Shown piece by piece: positions 51,308 to 59,268 of a DNA stretch of 64,000 nt. Both the position numbers and the translations under genes were made by a program. The notes beneath the pieces were generated by a model that had not been told where the DNA came from, searched no databases, and saw only the letters and a program-made list of their open reading frames with translations. Every line of letters begins with the position of its first letter. Within the stretch, counting starts at the first letter, position 1. Source of the DNA: Sphingomonas sp. UBA978 (GTDB taxonomy: Bacteria > Pseudomonadota > Alphaproteobacteria > Sphingomonadales > Sphingomonadaceae); NCBI RefSeq assembly GCF_002292295.1, contig NZ_DBBS01000011.1:62001-126000 (forward strand), given 5' to 3'.

Positions 51308-52858
51308 TCATGGCGCGACGGGCAGCGTCACCACGAACCTTGTCCGGTCCCCCTCGACCAGATCGATCGTGCCGCCGCCCGCCTCCAGCAGCGACCGCGC
51401 GATCGCCAGTCCCAGCCCGGTGCCGCCGGTCGTGCGTCGCGTCGTGAAGAACGGTTCGAACAGGCGCAGCCGGTCGCCCGCGGCGATCCCCGGTCCGTCG
51501 TCGGTGACGTGCAGCGCGACCCGCTCGCCCACCGAACCCGCGACGCATACGCTCCGCGCGCCGGCCTGCCGCGCATTGTCGAACAGCGTCGCCAGCGCAT
51601 TCTCGATCGTCGCGGCGGGCAGCGCCACGCGCGGCGGCGGCGTGTCCCATCGCACGTCGATCGCGAACGCATCCCCGCGACAGGCATCCGCGATCCGCGC
51701 CACCACCGGCACCGGGTCGACCGCATCGTCCGCCGGCGCCGCCATGTCGGCGCGCGCCAGTTCGAGCAGCCGCGTGACCAGCAGCGCCAGCCGGTCCGCA
51801 TCCGCATCGGCGTTGGCGAGGAAGCGGTGGCGGTCGCCCGCCGCCATGTCGGGATGGTCCTGCAACAACTCGATCGCGCCGCGGATGCCGGCGAGCGGCG
51901 TCTTGAATTCGTGGCTGACCGCATAGGCGAAATCGCGCAGGTAGCGCGACCGCCGCTCGATCGCCGCGGTCATCACCGCGAAATCGGCATAGAGGCCCTG
52001 GATCTCGATCGCCGCGGTGGCCGGCACCTCCGGCACGCTGCCGCGCCCGCTCGCCACCGCGCGCGTCGCCTGCCCCAACCGCTCGATCGGCCGGGTGATC
52101 CCGCGCGAGATCACGCCGCTCAGCAGCACCAGCAGCGCGAAGATCGCGGCGATGCCGATCGCGATCTTGCCACGGTCGGCGTATAGCCCGCGGAACAGCG
52201 CCCGCGCCGATCGCGACAGCAGCAGCACGCCGACGACGCGCCCGTCGACGACGATCGGCCGCGCATGATGGACGCGGATCGCCGCCGCGCGCGACAGCCA
52301 TTCGAAGCTGTAGACCGCGCGATAGGCGCGGTTGCGGCGCAGCACCGTGGTGGGCGTCCCGCGCAGCGCCGCCGCGACCTCGGGCAGCGTCGCATAGCCG
52401 CCGCGCCGGCCGTTGCCCGCGACGATCCGGCTCTGCCGGTCGAGCAGCAGGATGCTGGCGAGCGTCGTCATCTGCGTCGCGCGCAGCACCGGCGCCAGCC
52501 GCGGCGCCGCCGCTGCGGCATCGGCGGCGACCGGCGCGGCGGGGGCCGGGGCGGGGCGTTCCGGCAGGATCGGCGTCAGGCTCAGGTCGACGCCGTCGCC
52601 GGGCGGCACGATCCGCTGCGGATAGAGCGCGCCCCCGGTCGCCCCCGGCCAGTCCGCCGCGGCGGCCGCTGCCAGCGCCGCGCCCTGCGCGACCAGCTCC
52701 GCCTCGGTCTGGCGCACCAGCGTGTTCTCGTAGACGCGCAGGAACACCGCGCCGAACCCCGGCAGCGCCGCGACGAGGAACAGCGTCGCGAACAGGATCG
52801 TGCGCAGCCGCAGCCGCGGCCAGTGGCGCTTCGCCCAGGCCTTCACGCGCCCGTACAT
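51308..52858 (-). CDS. Membrane sensor histidine kinase of two-component pair
   Basis: Sensor kinase of 516 residues. Transmembrane helices lie at about 19-41 and 231-251, flanking a periplasmic sensor of about 190 residues that includes an Ala/Pro-rich linker. A HAMP domain follows, then the dimerisation domain with His316 in YAVSHEFKTPLAGI, and the ATPase domain with DDGPGI and GTGLGLAIARSL. The ATG at 52858 overlaps the regulator gene by 16 bases. It should phosphorylate the OmpR-type regulator encoded upstream. The layout (DUF4173 protein, regulator, kinase) resembles CreBC-type systems, but the signal is unknown. Confidence 0.9.
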   Translation of the reverse strand: MYGRVKAWAKRHWPRLRLRTILFATLFLVAALPGFGAVFLRVYENTLVRQTEAELVAQGAALAAAAAADWPGATGGALYPQRIVPPGDGVDLSLTPILPERPAPAPAAPVAADAAAAAPRLAPVLRATQMTTLASILLLDRQSRIVAGNGRRGGYATLPEVAAALRGTPTTVLRRNRAYRAVYSFEWLSRAAAIRVHHARPIVVDGRVVGVLLLSRSARALFRGLYADRGKIAIGIAAIFALLVLLSGVISRGITRPIERLGQATRAVASGRGSVPEVPATAAIEIQGLYADFAVMTAAIERRSRYLRDFAYAVSHEFKTPLAGIRGAIELLQDHPDMAAGDRHRFLANADADADRLALLVTRLLELARADMAAPADDAVDPVPVVARIADACRGDAFAIDVRWDTPPPRVALPAATIENALATLFDNARQAGARSVCVAGSVGERVALHVTDDGPGIAAGDRLRLFEPFFTTRRTTGGTGLGLAIARSLLEAGGGTIDLVEGDRTRFVVTLPVAP

Positions 52859-53568
52859 GCCCCCAGCCGGTAGCCGATCCCCGGCCGCGTCTCGATCAGG
52901 TCGGCGGCACCGGCGGTCGCGAACTTGTGACGCAGGTTGCGGATATGGCTGTCGATCGTCCGGTCGGTGATCGCGAAGCCCGGCCCGTGCAGCCGGTCGA
53001 TGATCGCATCGCGGCTGAACACCTTCGCCGGCATCGACGCGAGCAGGCGCAGGATCGAGAATTCGGTGACGGTCAGCGTCACCTCCCGGCCCTCCCACAG
53101 CGCGCGCCAGCCATCGAGGTCGAGCCGCAGCCGGCCATGCTCCAGCCCGCGCCCGTCCTCGACCACCGGCGGCCGCGCGGCGGTGCGGCGCAGGATCGCC
53201 ATCACCCGCGCCACCACCTCGCGCGGCGAAAAGGGCTTCACCACATAATCGTCCGCGCCCAGCTCGATGCCGAGCACCCGGTCGATCTCGTCGTCGCGGC
53301 TCGACAGGAACAGGATCGGCACGTCGCCCTCTGCGCCCCTCACCGCGCGGAGCCGGCGGCAGACCTCCAGCCCGTCCATCCGCGGCATGTTGATGTCGAG
53401 GATGACGAGATTGGGGCCGTGCCGTTCGGCGAGCGCCAGTCCCGCCTCGCCATCTTCCGCCTCGAGCGTGTCGAGCCCCGCCTTGCCGAGCGCGAACACC
53501 AGCAGCTGGCGGATATGGGGATCGTCGTCGACGACGAGGACGGTGCGCGGCATCGGGCACAGGATCAT
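52843..53568 (-). CDS. OmpR-type response regulator
   Basis: Response regulator of 241 residues. The receiver has the acidic pocket VVDDD (12-16), phosphoacceptor Asp58 in LVILDINMPRMDG and the Lys in VVKPFSPRE. A C-terminal winged helix follows with LTVTEFSILRLLA, TIDSHIRNLRHKF and ETRPGIGYRLG, typical of OmpR/PhoB regulators. The ATG at 53568 overlaps the upstream membrane-protein stop (ATGA); a second Met at 53553 would also work. It pairs with the kinase gene that overlaps its 3' end. Confidence 0.94.
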   Translation of the reverse strand: MILCPMPRTVLVVDDDPHIRQLLVFALGKAGLDTLEAEDGEAGLALAERHGPNLVILDINMPRMDGLEVCRRLRAVRGAEGDVPILFLSSRDDEIDRVLGIELGADDYVVKPFSPREVVARVMAILRRTAARPPVVEDGRGLEHGRLRLDLDGWRALWEGREVTLTVTEFSILRLLASMPAKVFSRDAIIDRLHGPGFAITDRTIDSHIRNLRHKFATAGAADLIETRPGIGYRLGACTGA

Positions 53569-55115
53569 CGTTGCGCCGCCTTAGTCAATGGCCATGCCGG
53601 CGGCGGCACGATGCTGCCGTCGCATCCCCGCCCGTTGTCGGCGCGGCGCACCTGCGGCGGGCGGCGTCCCGTCCTGCCCTCGACCGCCGCGAGCCGGCGC
53701 GCGTTGCGGCCCGACCAGCTGCGCCAGTCGTCCTGCAATTCCGTCGTCCGCAGCTGCGCCTGCCAGCGCAGATAGGTCAGCCGGTCGCGCAGTCCCGCAT
53801 CCTTCGCATGGCGTTCCAGCCGGGCGAGCGCGACCAGTCCCGACGGGCCGAGCCGCGCCAGATAGCACAGGTCGAGCGGTGGCCCGGCGCGGCCCTTGTC
53901 GATCGCGACGTCCGCATTCCACGCTGCCGCCGTCGCGCCGAGATCGACGGCGCTCGCCGCGCTGAGCACCAGCGCCGCGGCGAGCGCGTTAGCGTTGACC
54001 AGCCATGCCGCCGACCGGCCGCGCAGCAGTCGCCACAGGATCAGTGCCAGCCCGGTCGCGACCAGCGCCATCCACGCCAGCGCCGCCAGCCGCAGCCCGG
54101 TCATCGCATAGGCCGCGATATAATCGACCAGCCGCAACGCGCTGGAGGCGACGAGCAGGAGGTTCTGCGCGATCCACAAGGTCACCAGCCGCCGTACCGC
54201 CGGGCTCGCCGCGCCGCTGCCGCCGGGGCGCAGGGTCACCAGCACGAACAGCGCCGCCAGCAGGGCGGTGACGATCAGCGCATAGGCGCCGCGATGCGCA
54301 TAATCGGCCATGGTGACGCCGGCGGGCAGCGGCGCGCCGCTCCACAGGAACAGGATGTCGAGCAGGTTCTGCACGGCGAAGATCGCATTGAAGGTCGCCA
54401 GCGACAGCACCAGCGTCGCGACGCCCAGGTCGAAGCGTGCGATGGCCCCCGGCGTCGCGAACCGTTCGCCGATCCGGGGCGACAGCCGCGGCCGCAGCGT
54501 CGCCCAGACCGCGGTCAGCATCACCGCCGCCAATATGGTCCGCCAGATCACGTCGGTGAGGTCGGGCAGCGCGATGCGGCCGAAGGCGTCGCCGATCAGC
54601 GGATTGGCATTGGCGAACAGCGTCAGAAACACTGCGCCGCCGACCACCGGCACGACCAGCATCGCCACGCCCGCGCGCACGCCGCCGCGCCGCGCCCGCC
54701 GCCGCGCCGCCGCGCTCCAGGCCAGATCGCGCCACGGCAGCCCCAGCCCGACCAGAGCATGCCAGCCGAGCCGCTGTCCCCACCGCAGCGCATCGTCGAA
54801 CCGCCGCCCGGGCAGCAGCGCGGCGAGCGAGATCGCGATCCAGCCGAGCAGCAGCGCGAGCGGATTGGGATCGTCGACCAGCACCAGCGCGAACCCCGCC
54901 GCCGCGACCAGCGCGTTCCGCGCCGCCGGCGTCCGCCGCACGATCGGCCGCGTGAGCGCGAGCGCCGCCACCCAGATCAGCGCCAGCACGCCGATCGTGC
55001 CGCCGATCTCGCTGCCGGTCGAAAAGATCCCCTCCGCCACCATCGCCACCGCGATCGCCGCCGCCAGCTTGGCGGCCATCGGCATGGCCGGGCGTGGTCC
55101 GTTCGTCGTCGTCAT
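53565..55115 (-). CDS. DUF4173 family multipass membrane protein
   Basis: Integral membrane protein of 516 residues with about eleven hydrophobic helices, then a soluble tail of about 110 residues rich in Arg. The pattern matches the DUF4173 family (for example NANPLIGDAF, FNAIFAVQNLLDILFLW, DYAHRGAYALIVTALLAALF), whose function is unknown. It is the first gene of an operon with an OmpR-type regulator (ATGA overlap) and kinase, so it may be regulated by, or help sense for, that pair. The second ATG at 55115 is preferred because GGAGG abuts the first ATG at 55124 with no spacing. Confidence 0.82.
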   Translation of the reverse strand: MTTTNGPRPAMPMAAKLAAAIAVAMVAEGIFSTGSEIGGTIGVLALIWVAALALTRPIVRRTPAARNALVAAAGFALVLVDDPNPLALLLGWIAISLAALLPGRRFDDALRWGQRLGWHALVGLGLPWRDLAWSAAARRRARRGGVRAGVAMLVVPVVGGAVFLTLFANANPLIGDAFGRIALPDLTDVIWRTILAAVMLTAVWATLRPRLSPRIGERFATPGAIARFDLGVATLVLSLATFNAIFAVQNLLDILFLWSGAPLPAGVTMADYAHRGAYALIVTALLAALFVLVTLRPGGSGAASPAVRRLVTLWIAQNLLLVASSALRLVDYIAAYAMTGLRLAALAWMALVATGLALILWRLLRGRSAAWLVNANALAAALVLSAASAVDLGATAAAWNADVAIDKGRAGPPLDLCYLARLGPSGLVALARLERHAKDAGLRDRLTYLRWQAQLRTTELQDDWRSWSGRNARRLAAVEGRTGRRPPQVRRADNGRGCDGSIVPPPAWPLTKAAQR

Positions 55116-55247
55116 CGCATCCATCCTCCGGTGTCCGGGGACGATGGATGCACGCCCCCGGTGCGGGGAGAAGCGCGGGGTCGGTGTCCGCTCCGGCAAT
55201 CTTCGGTGCAGATCCCGTGCAGGCCGCGGCCTGCGAGCCGCGTGGCG

Positions 55248-56108
55248 TCAGTCCGGCGTCGTCGCGCGCTTCGCCGATCCGTCGCGCAGCGCCCAGCGCA
55301 AGACCGATCCGATCCCGGCCATGCCCGCGCGCACCGCCGGCCGGCCGACCGCGGGGCGTTCCAGTCCGTGCATGCGCGCCGCCCAGTCCGGCAGCAGGTC
55401 GATGCCGCCCTCCATCAGCAATGTCTGCGCGGCCGCCATCGCGCGGCTGGCGGGCTGCTGGTGCAGCAGCGCGCGGGCGACCTCGCGCGTGCGGTGGTCG
55501 GCGCGCAGCTGCGGCCGGACCGCGGCGAAATAGGCGTCGACCGCGGCGCGCGTCCCGGGCACGCCGGTCGCGCCCAGTTTCTCCGCGACGACGGCATATT
55601 CGGCCAGATAGCGGTCCTGCTCCGCCGCGGGATAGGCCGGGTCGCGATAGCGGCGGTGCGCGGCGAGGAAGCTCGCCACCTCGGCGACATGGACCCAGGT
55701 CAGCAGGTCGGGATCGTTAGCGCTGTACGGCGTGCCGTCGGGCAGGGTGCCGGCGACGCGGTCGTGGATGCCGCGGACCTTGGCGATCAGCGTCTCGGCG
55801 GTCGCGGTCGCGCCATAGGTGGTGCCGGAGATGAACTGCGCGGTCCTTCGCAGCCGCCCCAGCATGTCGCGGCGGAAATTGCTGTGGTCCCACACTCCCG
55901 CCAGCGCACCCGGGTGCAGCATCTGGAGCAGCAGCGCGGCGACGCCGCCCGCCATCATCGCGGTGAAGTCGCCGTGGACGACCCATGCCGCCGATCCCGG
56001 CCCGAACAGGCCGTCGTCGCCCGGTGGTCGCCGCAGATCGACGGCGCCGTCGCCGAAGCCGACCAGCCGATGCACTTGTCCCTGGATCGTATCGCGAATG
56101 TCGCCCAT
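55248..56108 (-). CDS. Oxygenase MpaB family protein (DUF2236)
   Basis: Protein of 286 residues in the MpaB/latex-clearing-protein-like DUF2236 family. Family features include AWVVHGDFTAMMAGGVAALLLQMLHPGAL (read as WVVHGD and MLHPGAL), DHSNFRRDMLGRLRRT, TWVHVAEVASFL with a candidate haem-ligand His, and a DxYFAAVRPQL helix. Some relatives are haem-dependent oxygenases acting on isoprenoid or lipid chains. No signal peptide is seen. It is transcribed alone, divergent from the methyltransferase-like gene with about 50 bases between the starts. The substrate is unknown. Confidence 0.83.
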   Translation of the reverse strand: MGDIRDTIQGQVHRLVGFGDGAVDLRRPPGDDGLFGPGSAAWVVHGDFTAMMAGGVAALLLQMLHPGALAGVWDHSNFRRDMLGRLRRTAQFISGTTYGATATAETLIAKVRGIHDRVAGTLPDGTPYSANDPDLLTWVHVAEVASFLAAHRRYRDPAYPAAEQDRYLAEYAVVAEKLGATGVPGTRAAVDAYFAAVRPQLRADHRTREVARALLHQQPASRAMAAAQTLLMEGGIDLLPDWAARMHGLERPAVGRPAVRAGMAGIGSVLRWALRDGSAKRATTPD

Positions 56109-56158
56109 GCTGCCGATCTCTTATAGCCTCACGGCGAAACCAGTACCGGAGACGAAGG

Positions 56159-56902
56159 ATGCGCCTGCTTGTATCGATGGTCGCGGCGGCCGTGATGACC
56201 ACCGGCGTGCTGGCGCAGGACAAAGCGGCGCTGGCCGGTCCCGCGATCACCCGCGCGCTCGCCGATCCCGCCCGCGCGGATCAGGCCGGCGACGATGCCC
56301 GTCGGCAGGCGGCGGCGGTGCTCGCCTTCGCCGGCGTGCGACCCGGCGACACCGTCGTCGATTACCTGCCGGGCAGCGGCTATTGGACGCGCATCTTCAC
56401 CGGCATCGTCGGGCCGAAGGGGCGGGTCTATGCGCTCTGGCCGGCGGCGGGCGCGAAATATGCCGAAAAGAGCCTGCCGGCGCTGAAGGCCCGCGGCCTC
56501 GCCAATGTGACGGCGGAGGTGCAGGCGACCGACCTGCCGACCACGCCGCAGCCGGCCGACCTGTTCTGGACCGTGCAGAATTATCACGACATCCCCAACA
56601 AGGGCGCGGGCGAGCCAGCGTTGCGGGCGTTCGACGCGGCGGTGTTCAAACTGTTGAAGAGGGGCGGCACCTATGTGGTGATCGACCATGCCGACAGGGC
56701 CGGCTCCGGCCTGTCGGGCACCGACACCACGCACCGCATCGATCCCGCCGCGGTCCGCCGTCAGGTCGAGGCGGCCGGCTTCCGCTTCGTCGGCGCGAGC
56801 ACGGTGCTCGCCAATCCCGCCGACGACCACAGCAAGGCGGTGTTCGACCCCGCCATCCGCGGCAGGACCGACCAGTTCGTCCTGAAATTCCGCAAGCCGT
56901 AA
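56159..56902 (+). CDS. Exported SAM-dependent methyltransferase-like protein
   Basis: Protein of 247 residues with a signal peptide (VAAAVMTTGVLAQ, about 1-19) and a class I methyltransferase-like fold: VRPGDTVVDYLPGSGYWTRIF covers motif I (written here as DTVVDYLPGSGYW), with GPKGRVYALWP and LKRGGTYVVIDH later. Motif I is atypical (LPGSGY instead of GxGxG), and export is odd for a SAM enzyme, so catalysis is uncertain. Such exported methyltransferase-like proteins recur in sphingomonads. The last 104 codons plus 27 downstream bases are duplicated in tandem (56591-57268). The ATG at 56159 follows a GGAGACGAAGG-like site. Confidence 0.82.
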   Translation: MRLLVSMVAAAVMTTGVLAQDKAALAGPAITRALADPARADQAGDDARRQAAAVLAFAGVRPGDTVVDYLPGSGYWTRIFTGIVGPKGRVYALWPAAGAKYAEKSLPALKARGLANVTAEVQATDLPTTPQPADLFWTVQNYHDIPNKGAGEPALRAFDAAVFKLLKRGGTYVVIDHADRAGSGLSGTDTTHRIDPAAVRRQVEAAGFRFVGASTVLANPADDHSKAVFDPAIRGRTDQFVLKFRKP

Positions 56903-57268
56903 GAGCGGCGAACCTCTCGCCCGCGCAATATCCCCAACAAGGGCGCGGGCGAGCCGGCGTTGCGGGCGTTCGACGTGGCGGTGTTCAAACTGTTGAAGAG
57001 GGGCGGCACCTATGTGGTGATCGACCATGCCGACAGGGCCGGCTCCGGCCTGTCCGGCACGGACACCACGCATCGCATCGATCCCTCCGCGGTCCGCCGT
57101 CAGGTCGAGGCGGCGGGCTTCCGCTTCGTCGGCGCGAGCGCGGTGCTCGCCAATCCTGCGGACGACCATAGCAAGGCGGTGTTCGATCCCGCCATCCGCG
57201 GCAGGACCGACCAGTTCGTCCTGAAATTCCGCAAGCCGTAAGAGCGGCGAACCTCTCGCCCGTGCAAT
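56591..57268 (+). repeat. 339-bp tandem duplication
   Basis: Bases 56591-56929 and 56930-57268 are direct copies abutting without a gap. I count 13 substitutions and no indels (about 96% identity). The unit is 113 codons long and comprises the 3' 312 bases of the methyltransferase-like gene plus 27 bases after its stop codon. Twelve differences fall in the coding part: nine silent third-position changes and three amino-acid changes (A to V, A to S, T to A). Confidence 0.95.
56930..57241 (+). pseudogene. Duplicated 3' fragment of the methyltransferase-like gene
   Basis: The second copy of the tandem repeat encodes the C-terminal 103 residues of the protein at 56159-56902, from IPNKGAGEPALRAF to the same FRKP end. 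It has no signal peptide, no SAM motif and no proper start; a TTG at 56960 would give 93 residues. It is therefore a gene fragment. The dominance of silent changes between the copies means that they diverged while the sequence was still constrained, so the fragment may descend from a once full-length neighbour that lost its 5' part. Confidence 0.85.
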
Positions 57269-57294
57269 GCGTTACCCGGTTTCGATCGGGAGAT

Positions 57295-57777
57295 ATGCCA
57301 GTGCCGTCATTGACCAGAACGCTTGCCGCCGGTGTCACCGGCGGCCTCGTCGCCAGCCTCGCCATGAACCTGTTCCAGCGGGTTGCGGCGCCGGCGTTCG
57401 GGCAGGGGGGCAGCAACGACGATCCCGCCACGGTGAAGGCGGCGGATAGCGTCACGCGGCGCGTCACCGGCGAGGCGGTCACCCAGAAGCATCGCGAAAC
57501 CGCGGGCAGCCTCGTCCATTACGCGACCGGCGCGGCCTTGGGGGCCGGCTATGCGCTGGCGGCGCGGCGCTGGCCGCAGACCACCGCGGGGTTCGGCCTC
57601 GCCTATGGCGTGGCGATCGCGACCCTGCTCGACGATGCGGCGGTGCCGGCGTTCGGCTGGGGACCGGCGCCGACCGACACGCCGCCGGCGACCCACGCCT
57701 ATGGGCTGGCGAGCCACGCGGTGTTCGGACTGGCGCTGGAGGGGACGCGACGCGGGATCGAGGCCGCGCTGGACTGA
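57295..57777 (+). CDS. Small membrane protein, DUF1440/YagU-like
   Basis: Protein of 160 residues. The N-terminal hydrophobic helix (TLAAGVTGGLVASLAMNLFQ) and two later helices (HYATGAALGAGYALAARRW; GFGLAYGVAIATLLDDAAV) resemble the DUF1440/YagU inner-membrane family, of unknown function. The ATG at 57295 is close to GGGAG; a GTG at 57301 would have better spacing. It follows the duplicated fragment by about 50 bases and converges on a kinase gene. Confidence 0.72.
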   Translation: MPVPSLTRTLAAGVTGGLVASLAMNLFQRVAAPAFGQGGSNDDPATVKAADSVTRRVTGEAVTQKHRETAGSLVHYATGAALGAGYALAARRWPQTTAGFGLAYGVAIATLLDDAAVPAFGWGPAPTDTPPATHAYGLASHAVFGLALEGTRRGIEAALD

Positions 57778-57781
57778 GCGC

Positions 57782-58825
57782 TCAGGTCAGCGACGCGCGC
57801 AGCGTTGCCCGCACACCGCGCTCGCGCGGTTCGTATTCGATCATCGATTGCAGGCTCTGCGCCATCGCCCGGATCAGCTTGGTGCCGAGGCCGGTTCCCT
57901 TCGGCGCCGCCTCGGCCGCCATGCCGCAGCCGTCATCCTCGACCGCGAGCAGGAACACGTCCGCGCCCTCCAGCGCCAGCATCACCCGGATCTCGCCGCC
58001 CGCGCCGGTGGGGTAGGCGTATTTGCAGGCGTTGGTGACGAGTTCGGTGACGATCACGCCGAGCGACACCGCCTTGTCGGTCGGCAACCGGATCGGCTCG
58101 GCGGCGAGATGCAGGCTGTGCGGCGCGGAATCGCACGACAGCGTCTCGGTCAGTTCCTCGATCAGTGAGCCGAGATAGTCGCGCATGTCGACGCTCTCGA
58201 CGTCGTTCGCCGAATAGAGCCGGCGATGCACCTGCGCGATCGCGCCGATCCGCCGCTGCGTGTCGTCGAGCGCGGCGCGCGCGGTCGGGTCGGCGAGCGC
58301 CCCCGCCTGCAACCGCACCATCGCCGACACCAGCTGCAGCGAATTGGCGACGCGATGGTTGACCTCGCCCAGCAGCGCCTCGAGCCGGGCGTTGCTGGCG
58401 CGCAAATCCTCCTCCGCCCGCGCCTTCTCGCGCGCCAGCCGGCTGCGGTCGAGCACCTGTTCGAAGCTCGCGGTCAGCAGGTCGAAGAAATCCTCGCCGA
58501 CCGTCTTCACGACGTAATCCGCCGCGCCCGCCTTCAGCGCGGCGACCGCGATCCGGCCCTCGTCCGACCCGGTGACGTAGACGACGGGCGGCGGCGCGGG
58601 CAGGGCGCCGAGCCGTTCGAGCGTCTCCAGCCCGTCCATCCCCGGCATGTAATGGTCGACCGCGACGAGGTCGAACGGCTGCGACGCGGCGAGCAATACG
58701 CCCTCGCCGCCGCCCTCCGCGGTGGTCACGCGATAGCCGCGCCGGGCGAGCGCGCGCGCCGCCAGCCGGCGGATACCGTCGTCGTCGTCGATGTAGAGTA
58801 CGCTGGGAAGATCGGTCAGGATCAG
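57782..58825 (-). CDS. Receiver-HWE/HisKA_2 histidine kinase, probable CTG start
   Basis: Protein of 347 residues: an N-terminal receiver (acidic pocket DDDD at 13-16, Asp57 in VAVDHYMPGMDG, Lys107) followed by a HisKA_2/HWE kinase with His157 in EVNHRVANSLQ, ELVTNACKYAYP, DDGCGM and GTGLGTKLI. The only ATG/GTG/TTG in frame is the GTG at 58729, which would delete the first receiver strand and the acidic pocket. The reading frame continues upstream to a CTG at 58825 that overlaps the previous stop as CTGA, mirroring the ATGA couplings in this operon, with GAGGAA just before it. It is the third gene of a kinase-regulator-kinase operon. HWE kinases in this group often feed the general stress response; this is inference. 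Confidence 0.85.
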   Translation of the reverse strand: MILTDLPSVLYIDDDDGIRRLAARALARRGYRVTTAEGGGEGVLLAASQPFDLVAVDHYMPGMDGLETLERLGALPAPPPVVYVTGSDEGRIAVAALKAGAADYVVKTVGEDFFDLLTASFEQVLDRSRLAREKARAEEDLRASNARLEALLGEVNHRVANSLQLVSAMVRLQAGALADPTARAALDDTQRRIGAIAQVHRRLYSANDVESVDMRDYLGSLIEELTETLSCDSAPHSLHLAAEPIRLPTDKAVSLGVIVTELVTNACKYAYPTGAGGEIRVMLALEGADVFLLAVEDDGCGMAAEAAPKGTGLGTKLIRAMAQSLQSMIEYEPRERGVRATLRASLT

Positions 58826-59268
58826 TGTTCCTCGACTTCCGGCACCTGGATCACCGACAGGAACAGGCCGAGCTGGCGGATCGCCTGCGCGAAGCTTTCG
58901 TAGTTCACCGGCTTGGTGATGTAGACGTTGCAGCCGAGATCGTAGCAGCGCTGGATCTCGATCTTGTCGTCGGTGGTGGTCAGCACGACGACCGGCGTGC
59001 GCTTGAGCGGGCTGCCCTCCGCCTTGATCTGCGCGAGGATGTCGGTGCCGCTCATGTCGGGCAGGTTGAGGTCGAGCAGCACCAGCGCCGGGCCGTTCTT
59101 GGCCGGGCCGTCCGACGCCTCGAACAGATGGTGCAGCGCCTGCGTGCCGTCGGTGAAATGCCGGATGTCGTTGAGGATGCCGGCACGGCGGATGTTCTTC
59201 TCGATCAGCCGCGCATGGCCCTCGTCGTCCTCGATCATGACGATGCCGACGGATTGATGGGCGTTCAT
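58822..59268 (-). CDS. Single-domain response regulator, Rcp1-like
   Basis: Receiver-only protein of 148 residues. The acidic pocket is EDD (13-15), the phosphoacceptor Asp66 is in LVLLDLNLPDMSG, and the Lys is in YITKPVNYESF. The loop after Asp66 and the LTTTDDKIEIQRCYDLGC segment are typical of Rcp1-type regulators that pair with phytochrome-like or CHASE3 kinases. The ATG overlaps the upstream kinase stop by ATGA, and its own stop overlaps the CTG start of the next kinase. With no output domain it probably relays phosphate or regulates the kinases allosterically. Confidence 0.93.
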   Translation of the reverse strand: MNAHQSVGIVMIEDDEGHARLIEKNIRRAGILNDIRHFTDGTQALHHLFEASDGPAKNGPALVLLDLNLPDMSGTDILAQIKAEGSPLKRTPVVVLTTTDDKIEIQRCYDLGCNVYITKPVNYESFAQAIRQLGLFLSVIQVPEVEEH

